Below are positions 15,093-22,871 of a DNA stretch of 32,550 nt, piece after piece. The position numbers and the translations under genes were made by a program. The stretch is from Paracoccaceae bacterium (GTDB lineage: Bacteria > Pseudomonadota > Alphaproteobacteria > Rhodobacterales > Rhodobacteraceae): NCBI GenBank assembly GCA_030758115.1, contig JANREX010000041.1, forward strand, positions 1-32,550. The letters run 5' to 3'. Numbering within the stretch: the stretch's first letter is position 1; the number at the start of each line of letters is the position of its first letter. The notes below the pieces were generated by a model, which searched no databases, was not told where the DNA came from, and was given only the letters and a program-made list of their open reading frames with translations.

Positions 15093-16574
15093 TCAGCCCC
15101 CGATACGCTGTTCAAGCCGCTGCACGACGGCGGCGGGCACGCGGTCTTCCTGCAACTGCGCCAGCAGGCGGCTGCGCATCTCGGCGGGCATGCGGGTATT
15201 GCCCTCGACAAAGGCCACAAGGCGCGCGCGCCGCTCGGCCGTCAGTTCCAGCAACTCGGGCGCCGTCGGTGCCGCCTGTGCCTGATCGCCCTGCGCATCC
15301 GTGGCGCGCAAGGGTCGCACACCGATACCAGCGCCCAGCAGCGGGGTACGCCGGGTCACGATCTCGCGCCCCTCGATCCCGGCGGCCGCAACCAGAATAT
15401 CATTGCCCTGCCGGCGCAGCAGCGTCACGGGCAGCACCTCAAGCCGGTCACCCGCGCCCAGCGCCAGCACCGTACCGGCGCTGTCCATCGCCGATCCCGG
15501 CAGACGCACCACATCGGTCAGCGCGGGCTCGTCCACCTCGACTGTCACGAAATCGCCCGGCTTCAAACCGCCCGGATCATCCAGCGCCGCATAGATCAGG
15601 CGGCCCGATTGCCCATCGGCCACCGTCGCGTTGTCGCGGGTCAGGCGACCCCCACGTTCCAGTTCCAGACCAAAGGCATCCAGCCGCACCCGCACCGGCA
15701 GATCCGCCAGACGCCCCTGCGGGTCCAGCAAGCGCCCGTGCTGCGCGGTCGACACGCGAAAGGCCACGTCAAGACTGTCAGGGTCGATCAACTGGCCAAG
15801 TTGTTCATTGGCCGACACAAGGCGGCCTTCGACAAGGCTGACACCGCCCAGAACGCCGGAAAACCGGGCGCGTATCACCGTATCCTCAAGCCGCCGCTCG
15901 GCCTCGGCCAGGGCGATGGCCGCGCGCTCCTGCCGGGTTGCGGATTGGGACAGGCGCGCCTCGGCCTGCGCGATCGCCTGGCGGCGGGACAGCACCGCCT
16001 GACGCGCAGCGCTCGCGGCCAGTTCGGCGGTTTCAACGGCGGCATCCGAACCGACCCCGCGTGCCGCGATATCGCGCTGCCGCAAGGCGGCACGTTCGCG
16101 CAAGGCGACCTGATCCTCGGCCGCCACCAATTCGGCGCGCGCCAAATCCAGCGCCACGGCCGCATCCCGCGCCTCGGCGGTGGCGTCGCGCGCATCGGCC
16201 TGCGCGCGGGCCAGAGCGTCCTGCGCGGCGGCAGGGTCGATCCGCACCAGCACCTGCCCTTCGGTCACGCTGCCACCTTCGACGAATTCGGGCGCGATTT
16301 CCTGCACCGTGCCACCCGTCGCGGCCCGGATCTCGAGCGTGCGGCGGCTTTGCACCTGGCCATAGGCGGTCAGCACCGGGATCACATCACGGGCTTCTGC
16401 CGTCACCACGTTCACCGAAAAGAGCCGTTCGCGCGCCTCGGGCATCCGCGCCTCGCGCGCAAGCCGGTCCTGCACGGCCTCGCGCAGGGTTTGTCCTGCC
16501 ATGACCAACAAGGCCAGCGTCAGGAAAATCAGGAACAGGCCGCTCAGGCCCCGGCGCAGAAACCGCATCGTCAT
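15093..16574 (-). CDS. RND efflux periplasmic adaptor (membrane fusion protein)
   Basis: Bridges the RND pump to an outer-membrane channel. The product is 493 residues from the chosen start. It has an N-terminal membrane anchor (LSGLFLIFLTLALLVMAGQT) and a first beta strand set with VIPVLTAYGQVQSRRTLEIR. The lipoyl half-motif is VQEIAPEFVEGGSVTEGQVL, followed by a long alpha-helical hairpin rich in Ala/Glu/Arg (about 115-220). The second lipoyl half is DTVIRARFSGVLGGVSLVEG, and beta-barrel and membrane-proximal domains come next. The last 70 residues form an extra helical tail after the usual end. The start at 16574 has AAGGA 5 bases upstream; an open frame back to 16646 lacks such a site. 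It heads an operon with the permease. Confidence 0.95.
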   Translation of the reverse strand: MTMRFLRRGLSGLFLIFLTLALLVMAGQTLREAVQDRLAREARMPEARERLFSVNVVTAEARDVIPVLTAYGQVQSRRTLEIRAATGGTVQEIAPEFVEGGSVTEGQVLVRIDPAAAQDALARAQADARDATAEARDAAVALDLARAELVAAEDQVALRERAALRQRDIAARGVGSDAAVETAELAASAARQAVLSRRQAIAQAEARLSQSATRQERAAIALAEAERRLEDTVIRARFSGVLGGVSLVEGRLVSANEQLGQLIDPDSLDVAFRVSTAQHGRLLDPQGRLADLPVRVRLDAFGLELERGGRLTRDNATVADGQSGRLIYAALDDPGGLKPGDFVTVEVDEPALTDVVRLPGSAMDSAGTVLALGAGDRLEVLPVTLLRRQGNDILVAAAGIEGREIVTRRTPLLGAGIGVRPLRATDAQGDQAQAAPTAPELLELTAERRARLVAFVEGNTRMPAEMRSRLLAQLQEDRVPAAVVQRLEQRIGG

Positions 16575-16611
16575 TCGATCCTTGCATTCAAGGGGCGTGC
16601 CCCGGCTGCAT

Positions 16612-16639
16612 AGACTAGCGGGATCAGCATGCTTGCCAA
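16612..16639 (-). promoter_or_regulatory. Possible promoter of the RND operon
   Basis: On the minus strand TTGGCA (16639-16634) and TAGTCT (16617-16612) are separated by 16 bases, about 38 bases before the adaptor start. The -35 matches consensus at five of six bases and the -10 at three. The palindrome-like TTGGCAAGCATGCTGATCC between the boxes could be a repressor site, but no regulator gene is nearby. Confidence 0.4.
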
Positions 16640-16689
16640 GCCACAAGCCCGTGACGCCCCACCATCAGCCGTTGATACGCGACAGCCCC

Positions 16690-17232
16690 CTATTTCCGTC
16701 GTTTGTGTTCCTCGAGGCGTGGAAAAATCTCGACGAAGTTGCAGGGGCGGTGCCGATAATCCAGCTGCAGCGCCAATATCTCGTCCCAGGCGTCCCGGCA
16801 GGCACCGGGGCTGCCGGGCAGCGCGAACAGGTAGGTCCCCCCCGCAACCCCGGCCGTCGCACGGCTTTGCACGGCGCTGGTGCCGATCTTTTTCATCGAC
16901 ACGATGGTGAATACCGTGCCGAAGGCGTCGATCTCCTTTTCATAGACATCGCGATGCGCCTCGACCGTCACATCACGCCCGGTCAGGCCGGTACCACCTG
17001 TCGAAATGATCACATCAATTGCGGGATCAGCAACCCAATCACGCAATTGTTGCGCGATATCGGCCCTTTCGTCGCGGATAATTGCACGCGCGGCCAGAAC
17101 ATGCCCGGCGCCCGTCAAGCGTTCAACCAGCGTATCGCCCGAACGGTCATCGGCGGCCTCGCGCGTGTCCGACACGGTCAGAACCGCGATCCGCACGGGC
17201 ACGAATTCCTTGCTTTCATCGATCCGCGACAT
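16690..17232 (-). CDS. moaB: Molybdopterin adenylyltransferase-type protein MoaB
   Basis: Acts in molybdenum cofactor synthesis, activating molybdopterin by adenylation (MogA/MoaB family). The product is 180 residues. Motifs are IAVLTVSDTREAADDRSGDT, VDVIISTGGTGLTGRDVTVE with the conserved GGTG-x-x-x-RD pattern, FTIVSMKKIGTSAVQSRATA, and FALPGSPGACRDAWDEIL near the C-terminus. AAGGA lies about 7 bases before the ATG at 17232. It starts only 3 bases after the LysE-family gene ends, making it third in a compact minus-strand set with the uracil-DNA glycosylase. No other cofactor gene is in the window, so the linkage looks like operon packing and gives no clue to a shared pathway. Confidence 0.95.
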   Translation of the reverse strand: MSRIDESKEFVPVRIAVLTVSDTREAADDRSGDTLVERLTGAGHVLAARAIIRDERADIAQQLRDWVADPAIDVIISTGGTGLTGRDVTVEAHRDVYEKEIDAFGTVFTIVSMKKIGTSAVQSRATAGVAGGTYLFALPGSPGACRDAWDEILALQLDYRHRPCNFVEIFPRLEEHKRRK

Positions 17233-17235
17233 GGG

Positions 17236-17871
17236 TCATCCTTTCTGCATCAGGGCCAGCCTGAGGGCGAGGCCGGTGAATATCCCCGCGCTGATCCATC
17301 CCAGCACCCGGGCGAGCCGAGGGTTACCCGCCAACCGCCCCGCCGCCCCTGCGGCAAAGACGCCCACCGCGCCGTTGATGAAGAAACCGCCCAGCGACAG
17401 CACCGCGCCATAAATCAGGAACTGCGCCAGCACCGCGCCGCGGGCGGGGTCCACGAATTGCGGCACGAAGGCCAGCACGAAGAGGATCACCTTGGGATTG
17501 GTCAGGTTCACCGCCAGCCCTTGGCCAAAGGCGCGAAAGGCCGCGCGGGGCCGGATCTTGCGCGCCTCGGCCATTCCGATGGGACCGGCGCGCAGCGCCT
17601 GCACGGCCAGCGTCAGCAGATAGGCGACACCGATCCAGCGGATCACATCCAGCGCCCCCGGCATGGCCGCGATCAGCGCGCTGAGGCCCAGACCGGCAAT
17701 CGCCGCATGGCAAAGGCCGCCCACCGCGATACCGCCGCTGGCCGCGATCGCGGCGCGTGGCCCCGCGCGCAGGCCTTGCCCCAGGCAGAACATCATGTCT
17801 GCACCGGGTGTCAGGTTCAGCGCCAGTGCCGCAGGCAGAAAGGCCAGCAGGACCCAGGGATCAACGATCAT
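17236..17871 (-). CDS. LysE/RhtB-family amino-acid exporter
   Basis: A 211-residue inner-membrane protein with about six helices. It has the family N-terminal signature: LLAFLPAALALNLTPGADMM, where the N-x-x-PG-x-D/N motif is typical of LysE/RhtB exporters. Further matches are GGIAVGGLCHAAIAGLGLS, AYLLTLAVQALRAG, and FGQGLAVNLTNPKVILFVLA in the middle. The start at 17871 (MIVDPWVLL) is chosen because it overlaps the stop of the uracil-DNA glycosylase gene by four bases (ATGA). A longer open frame back to 18000 lies wholly inside that gene. The exported substrate is not predictable. Confidence 0.93.
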   Translation of the reverse strand: MIVDPWVLLAFLPAALALNLTPGADMMFCLGQGLRAGPRAAIAASGGIAVGGLCHAAIAGLGLSALIAAMPGALDVIRWIGVAYLLTLAVQALRAGPIGMAEARKIRPRAAFRAFGQGLAVNLTNPKVILFVLAFVPQFVDPARGAVLAQFLIYGAVLSLGGFFINGAVGVFAAGAAGRLAGNPRLARVLGWISAGIFTGLALRLALMQKG

Positions 17872-18689
17872 CGCGCCCCCTGCAGGCGGTCCTGGATTGC
17901 AAGCAGATCGGCCCATGCCTCGCGCTTGGCGGCGGGGTTGCGCAGCAGGTAAGCCGGATGGGTCATGGGCATCGCGGGCAGACCCGCTGCCTCGGCCCAT
18001 GTGCCGCGCAGGCGCAGGATGCCCTTGCGCTGCAACAGCGCATCACAGGCGTGATTGCCCATCAGGATCAGGACCTCGGGGCGCGCCAAGGCGATATGCC
18101 GCTCGAGGAAGGGGCGCATCATGGCGATTTCAGCAGCTTCGGGGTCACGGTTCTGCGGCGGGCGCCAGGGCAGGACGTTGGTGATATAGACGGCCCGGTC
18201 CACCTGATCGGAACCGCGCGCCAGCCCGATCGCTGCCAGCATGCGGTCCAGCAACTGGCCTGCGGGCCCCACGAAGGGCCGACCCTCCAGATCCTCTTCA
18301 CGGCCCGGCGCCTCGCCCACGATCATCACGCGCGCACCGGGCATGCCATCGGCAAAGACGAAATTGCGCGCCCCGCGCCTGAGGTCACACAAGGAAAACC
18401 CTTCCATGGCATCACGCAGGGCGGGCAGATCGGCGGCCGCAGCGGCGGCGCGGCGCGCCTCGGCCACGGGATCGACCTGCGCCATCGGCACGATCCGGGC
18501 AGGCTGCGGTGTGCCGGCAACGGGCGCATCCGGGGCTGCCGCGGCCGCCATCTTGCGCACCGAGACAGGGGCCGCATCCGGCAGCTCATAGCGGTTGACC
18601 GGCGTGTCCTGGATGCATTCATCCGCCCCCAGCGCGATGTGCCAGTCCAGAAGCGCCCTTGCGCCACGATGATCCAGTGCCGATTCCAT
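17868..18689 (-). CDS. Uracil-DNA glycosylase, family 4-like, lacking most Fe-S cysteines
   Basis: Removes uracil from DNA. The catalytic domain covers about residues 88-270 of 273. Motif A is IVGEAPGREEDLEGRPFVGP and motif B is MTHPAYLLRNP, both as in family 4 enzymes; VYITNVLPWRPPQNRDPEAA lies between. Family 4 normally binds a 4Fe-4S cluster through four Cys. By eye alignment only Cys101 remains, with Phe98, Trp175 and Met191 at the other three positions. The first 85 residues form an Ala/Pro-rich, poorly conserved extension. It is first of a tight group with LysE and MoaB genes (ATGA overlap). It is divergent from pyrB with 105 bases between the starts. UdgX is ruled out because its KRRIH motif is absent. 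Confidence 0.93.
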   Translation of the reverse strand: MESALDHRGARALLDWHIALGADECIQDTPVNRYELPDAAPVSVRKMAAAAAPDAPVAGTPQPARIVPMAQVDPVAEARRAAAAAADLPALRDAMEGFSLCDLRRGARNFVFADGMPGARVMIVGEAPGREEDLEGRPFVGPAGQLLDRMLAAIGLARGSDQVDRAVYITNVLPWRPPQNRDPEAAEIAMMRPFLERHIALARPEVLILMGNHACDALLQRKGILRLRGTWAEAAGLPAMPMTHPAYLLRNPAAKREAWADLLAIQDRLQGAR

Positions 18690-18739
18690 TGCGTCACTCT
18701 ATCCCGCCGGTCCGGGCAGCGAAAGCATGCCACGCATCC

Positions 18740-18768
18740 TTGCCGCAGGCGCTCGGGCTTTCTATAAG
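18740..18768 (+). promoter_or_regulatory. Sigma-70-type promoter for the pyrB operon
   Basis: TTGCCG (18740-18745) and TATAAG (18763-18768) are separated by the ideal 17 bases. Transcription would begin near 18775, giving a leader of about 20 bases that carries the AAGGAG ribosome site at 18783-18788, 6 bases before the pyrB ATG. Such a short leader leaves no room for an attenuator. Confidence 0.65.
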
Positions 18769-18794
18769 CAGGCCATGAACCCAAGGAGTGCCGC

Positions 18795-19751
18795 ATGAGT
18801 TTCGCCCAAAGACATCTGCTGGGGATCGAACCGCTGGCGCCACAGGAAATCACCACCCTTCTGGACCTTGCCGATCAATATGTCGCCCTGAACCGGCGCG
18901 ATGTGAAACATGGCGATGTTCTGGCGGGCCTGACCCAGATCAACATGTTCTTCGAGGCCTCCACCCGCACCCAGGCCAGTTTCGAACTGGCGGGCAAGCG
19001 GCTTGGGGCGGATGTGATGAACATGTCGATGCAGGCGTCGTCCATCAAGAAGGGCGAGACGCTGATCGACACGGCCATGACCCTGAACGCGATGCATCCC
19101 GATCTGCTGGTGGTGCGTCACCCGCATTCGGGCGCGGTCGACCTGCTGGCCCAGAAGGTCAACTGCGCCGTGCTGAACGCAGGCGACGGGCGGCACGAGC
19201 ACCCCACCCAGGCGCTGCTCGATGCGCTGACGATCCGGCGCGCCAAGGGACGGCTGCACCGCCTGAACATCGCGATCTGCGGCGACATCGCCCACAGCCG
19301 CGTGGCGCGCTCGAACATCCTGCTGCTGGGCAAGATGGAAAACCGCATCCGCCTGATCGGCCCGCCCACCCTGATGCCCGCAGGCATCGGCGATTTCGGG
19401 GTCGAGGTCTATGACGACATGCGCGCGGGCCTGCAGGATGTCGATGTGGTCATGATGCTGCGGCTGCAGAAGGAACGCATGGACGGCGGCTTCATCCCGT
19501 CCGAGCGCGAGTATTACCACCGATTCGGGCTGGATGCCGAAAAGCTGGCCCATGCGAAACCCGATGCCATCGTCATGCACCCCGGCCCGATGAACCGCGG
19601 GGTCGAGATCGACGGCACCCTGGCCGATGACATCAACCGTTCGGTCATCCAGGAACAGGTGGAAATGGGCGTGGCCGTCCGCATGGCCGCGATGGACCTG
19701 CTGGCGCGCAACCTGCGCGCGGCACGCAGCACCCCCGGTGTGATGGCATGA
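18795..19751 (+). CDS. pyrB: Aspartate carbamoyltransferase catalytic subunit
   Basis: Condenses carbamoyl phosphate and aspartate to carbamoyl aspartate in pyrimidine synthesis. The product is 318 residues. The carbamoyl-phosphate loop is [13 protein letters not shown] (Ser56-Thr57-Arg58-Thr59). Others are [13 protein letters not shown] with the active-site Lys, [42 protein letters not shown] and [13 protein letters not shown] near the C-terminus. The start has an AAGGAG site 6 bases upstream. It overlaps the next gene by four bases (ATGA) and heads a plus-strand set ending in plsY. No regulatory subunit gene (pyrI) is seen, while a pyrC-like gene lies downstream. This fits the class of bacterial ATCases that assemble with a dihydroorotase-like partner. 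Confidence 0.97.
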   Translation: MSFAQRHLLGIEPLAPQEITTLLDLADQYVALNRRDVKHGDVLAGLTQINMFFEASTRTQASFELAGKRLGADVMNMSMQASSIKKGETLIDTAMTLNAMHPDLLVVRHPHSGAVDLLAQKVNCAVLNAGDGRHEHPTQALLDALTIRRAKGRLHRLNIAICGDIAHSRVARSNILLLGKMENRIRLIGPPTLMPAGIGDFGVEVYDDMRAGLQDVDVVMMLRLQKERMDGGFIPSEREYYHRFGLDAEKLAHAKPDAIVMHPGPMNRGVEIDGTLADDINRSVIQEQVEMGVAVRMAAMDLLARNLRAARSTPGVMA

Positions 19752-20308
19752 CCGATCCGCTGCACGTCCGCGCCGATGAATTCGGCACCGTGCGCGTTTT
19801 TGGATTGCGCGGCACCGAGGCCGAGATCGCCCGCATGACGGAACGCCATCAGCATGCCGATGGCCAGGTGCACTGGCCGTTGATGGGCGAACTTGGCATC
19901 GATCATCTGGACGAAACCCATGTCGAGGTCTTCGATGTGGCGCAATTGGGCGACATCGGGCTGACCGGCTACATGGAAGAGGGGCTTGGCATTCCCGCAG
20001 CACAGATCGCCGAACATCGCGCGCTGCTGGAGAACGAAGGCGGCAAGGTCCTGATCCTGCTGGCCGGGGCCTTCGGCGGACAGGCGGCCCATCTTGCGCC
20101 ATCGGACAAGCTGAGCTTTCTGGGCCTCTTCACCGAGGATCGTCCACAAGTGACCTTCGACCCATTGCCCGCGGGCGGCGCCAAGGGCGCGCCACTGGCA
20201 GGCGCGCGCAAACCCGTATCGGATGCGGCCATGTCGGGCCGGATCGCGATGGTCGCCTTGCTGGTGCTTTTCGTGCTGACCGGTCTGGTCGTCTGGATGG
20301 CGGGATGA
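19748..20308 (+). CDS. Uncharacterised C-tail-anchored protein in the pyr operon
   Basis: A 186-residue protein with a soluble N-terminal domain and one membrane helix at the very C-terminus ([19 protein letters not shown]), giving a tail-anchored topology. The soluble part opens [20 protein letters not shown] and contains [20 protein letters not shown] and [21 protein letters not shown] recognise no enzymatic motif. The gene overlaps pyrB upstream and the next gene downstream by four bases each (ATGA), so expression is tightly tied to pyrB. My recollection is that similar genes sit here in other Rhodobacterales, but this is unchecked. A role in placing pyrimidine enzymes at the membrane is only a guess. 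Confidence 0.88.
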   Translation: MTDPLHVRADEFGTVRVFGLRGTEAEIARMTERHQHADGQVHWPLMGELGIDHLDETHVEVFDVAQLGDIGLTGYMEEGLGIPAAQIAEHRALLENEGGKVLILLAGAFGGQAAHLAPSDKLSFLGLFTEDRPQVTFDPLPAGGAKGAPLAGARKPVSDAAMSGRIAMVALLVLFVLTGLVVWMAG

Positions 20309-20760
20309 TGGAAAGCGGGCCAACCCATGCGCTGACCCCGACCGCGCCATTGGCGGATGGCGAAACCGTGGTTCACGGCTTTCACCCCGACCGCGCCACC
20401 TATTGGCGCGATCATGCCTGGATGGCGGCTGGCGCAATGGGCCTCGGGATGCTGATCCTCTGGGTCATGGACAACCCGCATGTCTGGACAGGTGCCGTGG
20501 GCGGCCTTGCCGCGATCGCGATCCGCGCGGGCTACATCGCCTCGGACGAACTGGCGGTGCGCTGGGATCTGACCAACCTGCGCCTTCTGGGGCCTGGCGG
20601 TCGCGCCGTGCCGCTATCCGGGATCAAGGCGGTGAACAAACTGGGGTCGGCCGTGCAGGTCGTGACCCATGGCGGGGACAAGCACCTGATCAAGTATCAG
20701 GCCGACAGCACCGCCACCCGCGCGCAGATCGAGCGCGCGATGGCGGGGGGCAGAGGCTGA
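20305..20760 (+). CDS. Uncharacterised small membrane protein with PH-like domain
   Basis: A 151-residue protein. An N-terminal soluble stretch (DGETVVHGFHPDRATYWRDH) precedes two membrane helices at about 38-55 and 62-78. A beta-rich C-terminal domain follows (VRWDLTNLRLLGPGGRAVPL, then VQVVTHGGDKHLIKYQAD), resembling a bacterial PH domain like those in YdbT/YvbH-type membrane proteins. The match is by pattern only. The two consecutive ATGs at 20305 and 20308 are both possible starts; the first overlaps the previous gene by four bases. It is the last of three overlapping genes beginning with pyrB. Function unknown. Confidence 0.87.
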   Translation: MMESGPTHALTPTAPLADGETVVHGFHPDRATYWRDHAWMAAGAMGLGMLILWVMDNPHVWTGAVGGLAAIAIRAGYIASDELAVRWDLTNLRLLGPGGRAVPLSGIKAVNKLGSAVQVVTHGGDKHLIKYQADSTATRAQIERAMAGGRG

Positions 20761-20958
20761 GGCTGAAGGGACCAAAATCGCCTGCAATCTTTTTGGGGCG
20801 CAAAATCATACCTTCTTTGCATGATGCACCAAGGCCAGCTGCGCGGACAAAGTGAGCTTTCGCTGCGGCTACTACAATGGCAACTTCCGATTGTGCCAGT
20901 CCGTCATCGAACGACGATCCCACCATCAGCGCCGAACAGCTTGGAGGAAAGCCACAAT
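20761..20958 (+). other. Low-GC intergenic stretch before the VOC gene
   Basis: 198 bases without a recognisable gene, visibly richer in A/T than the neighbours (for example CAATCTTTTTGG and CAAAATCATACC). A short minus-strand open frame here (to 20926) has no homology I recognise and may be a decayed remnant. A TTCGCTGCG element at 20859-20867 recurs in direct orientation at 21435-21443 on the far side of the VOC gene. Confidence 0.4.
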
Positions 20959-21387
20959 ATGATTGCTTACGTCACCGTTGGAGCAGACGACATCGCGAAG
21001 GCAGAGCGCTTCTACTCGGCGTTCCTCCCAGCTCTGGGCTACGCGCTCGAAGAGTATCAAGGAGACCTGAGCTATATCTTGCCGACATTGCCAGGTCAGC
21101 CCTCCGTTCAGCCAGATTTCTACGTCAAATCCCCCTACAATGGGCAATCTGCCTCGGCTGGGAACGGCGTCATGGTCGCGTTTCAGGCGCGATCGCAAAG
21201 CCAGGTTCGTGACCTTCATGGCGCAGCGCTGGCCGCAGGCGGCTCCGACGATGGGCAGCCTGGTTTTCGTCCGTCATACGGCCCCCACTTTTATGTCGGC
21301 TATCTTCGTGACCCGCACGGCAACAAGATCGCGCTGTTCTCCAGTGACCCGAATGAACCTGGGCGCGATGAATTACACGGGAGCTGA
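20959..21387 (+). CDS. VOC-family (glyoxalase/bleomycin-resistance fold) protein
   Basis: A 142-residue single-domain protein of the vicinal oxygen chelate superfamily. It opens MIAYVTVGADDIAKAERFYS, where the beta-alpha start and AxxFY are typical, and ends YGPHFYVGYLRDPHGNKIAL with the usual RDPxGN turn. Metal-ligand positions are less clear. The first strand carries Tyr/Thr where His is common, so it may be non-enzymatic or bind another ligand. GGAGGAAA lies 8 bases before the ATG at 20959. Base composition is about 56% GC by hand count over 240 bases, against about 65% in pyrC, and codon choice is more mixed. It separates the pyrB set from the pyrC-like gene and looks like a later arrival. 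Confidence 0.9.
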   Translation: MIAYVTVGADDIAKAERFYSAFLPALGYALEEYQGDLSYILPTLPGQPSVQPDFYVKSPYNGQSASAGNGVMVAFQARSQSQVRDLHGAALAAGGSDDGQPGFRPSYGPHFYVGYLRDPHGNKIALFSSDPNEPGRDELHGS

Positions 21388-21590
21388 CATTCGTGCAACG
21401 CGCAGCACAGGTGACCTTGGGCGCGAAGCAGACCTTCGCTGCGCCTGGGACGCGCGGCCAACCCCCTGAAATCACTCAACACGGCCTTTGTGCCCTGATG
21501 GGACATCGCCTGGAACAGGCCCCTTTATCCTGCTGGACCGGACGGGCGGTGCAGGGTAAGACGGCCCTGACACCAAGGACCGGGGGCCAG
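21388..21590 (+). other. Intergenic stretch between VOC gene and pyrC-like gene
   Basis: 203 bases without a gene. The first half is a degenerate-looking sequence holding the second TTCGCTGCG copy (21435-21443); the second half returns to high GC. A promoter for pyrC and plsY would be needed here if the VOC insertion broke the operon, but I see no convincing -35/-10 pair. Confidence 0.4.
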
Positions 21591-22871
21591 ATGACCACCA
21601 CGCTATTTCACAATGTCCGGCTGATCGACCCCGAGGCGGGCACCGTGACCCCCGGTTCGCTACTGATCCGCGACGGGCAGATAGCGGCCCTGGGCACCGA
21701 GGTGGCGATCCCGGATGGCGCCCATGTGATCGATGGTCGCGGCGCCTGCCTGGCCCCGGGCATCGTCGATATCGGCGTGAAGGTCTGCGAACCGGGCGAG
21801 CGGCACAAGGAAAGCTTCCGCTCCGCCGGCCTCGCCGCCGCCGCAGGCGGTGTGACGACCATCGTCACGCGGCCTGACACCAGCCCCGCCATCGACAGCC
21901 CCGAGACGCTGGAATTCGTCACCCGTCGCGCGAACGAGGCCGCCCCCGTGCGCGTTCTGCCCATGGCCGCCCTGACAAAGGGCCGCGAGGGCCGCGAGAT
22001 GACCGAGATCGGGTTTCTCATGGACGCGGGCGCCGTGGCCTTCACCGATTGCGACCACGTGGTGCGCAACACCAAGGTCCTGTCGCGCGCCCTGACCTAT
22101 GCGCGCAGCCTTGGCGCCTTGGTGATCGGGCATCCGCAGGACCCCGGCCTGTCCGACGGGGCCTGCGCCACCAGCGGCAAATTCGCGTCGCTGCGCGGCC
22201 TGCCCGCCGTGTCGCCCATGGCCGAACGGATGGGGCTGGACCGCGACATCGCCCTGCTGGAGATGACCGGCGCGCGCTATCACGCCGACCAGATCACCAC
22301 CGCCCGCGCCCTGCCCGCCCTGATGCGGGCCAAGCGCAACGGGCTGGACATCACCGCCGGCACCTCGATCCATCACCTGACGCTGAACGAGATGGACCTT
22401 GCCGATTACCGCACCTTCTTCAAGGTCAAGCCACCTCTGCGCGCCGAGGATGACCGGCTGGCCGTGATCGACGCTCTGCGCGACGGGCTGATCGACACGA
22501 TCAGCTCGATGCACACACCGCAGGACGAGGAAAGCAAGCGCCTGCCCTTCGAGGAGGCGGCATCGGGTGCCGTGGGCCTGGAAACACTGCTGCCCGCAGC
22601 CTTGCGCCTGCACCATTCGGGTGACCTGACCCTGCCGCAGCTGTTCCGCGCCCTGTCCCTGAACCCGGCCAGACGACTGGGCCTGCCACAGGGGCGGCTG
22701 GCGGTCGGCGCGCCGGCCGATCTGGTGCTGTTCGATCCCGACGCGCCTTTCGTGCTGGACCGCTTTGCGCTGCGGTCGAAATCCAAGAACACGCCCTTTG
22801 ACGGCGCGCGGCTGCAAGGCAAGGTGCGCGGCACATTCGTCAATGGCGCCCGCGTGTTCGGAGATTCGTGA
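21591..22871 (+). CDS. pyrC: Dihydroorotase-family protein (PyrC-like), probably not catalytic
   Basis: A 426-residue amidohydrolase of the type I dihydroorotase family, normally closing carbamoyl aspartate to dihydroorotate. Overall landmarks are intact: LAPGIVD, AAAAGGVTTIVTRPDTSPAI, HHLTLNEMDL, FKVKPPLRAEDDR and the C-terminal ADLVLFDPDAPF. However, the D-x-H-x-H-x-R-E-P-G metal motif reads DIGVKVCEPG (Gly62, Lys64 and Cys66 replace His, His and Arg). The DHAPH motif with the catalytic Asp reads SMHTPQ (around 306-311). Asp153, His181 and His231 seem retained. Such pseudo-dihydroorotases (PyrC') are known to be structural partners of ATCase in Pseudomonas, which would fit the pyrB link. 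The start at 21591 fits the family N-terminus. It overlaps plsY by one base (TGATG). Confidence 0.94.
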   Translation: MTTTLFHNVRLIDPEAGTVTPGSLLIRDGQIAALGTEVAIPDGAHVIDGRGACLAPGIVDIGVKVCEPGERHKESFRSAGLAAAAGGVTTIVTRPDTSPAIDSPETLEFVTRRANEAAPVRVLPMAALTKGREGREMTEIGFLMDAGAVAFTDCDHVVRNTKVLSRALTYARSLGALVIGHPQDPGLSDGACATSGKFASLRGLPAVSPMAERMGLDRDIALLEMTGARYHADQITTARALPALMRAKRNGLDITAGTSIHHLTLNEMDLADYRTFFKVKPPLRAEDDRLAVIDALRDGLIDTISSMHTPQDEESKRLPFEEAASGAVGLETLLPAALRLHHSGDLTLPQLFRALSLNPARRLGLPQGRLAVGAPADLVLFDPDAPFVLDRFALRSKSKNTPFDGARLQGKVRGTFVNGARVFGDS

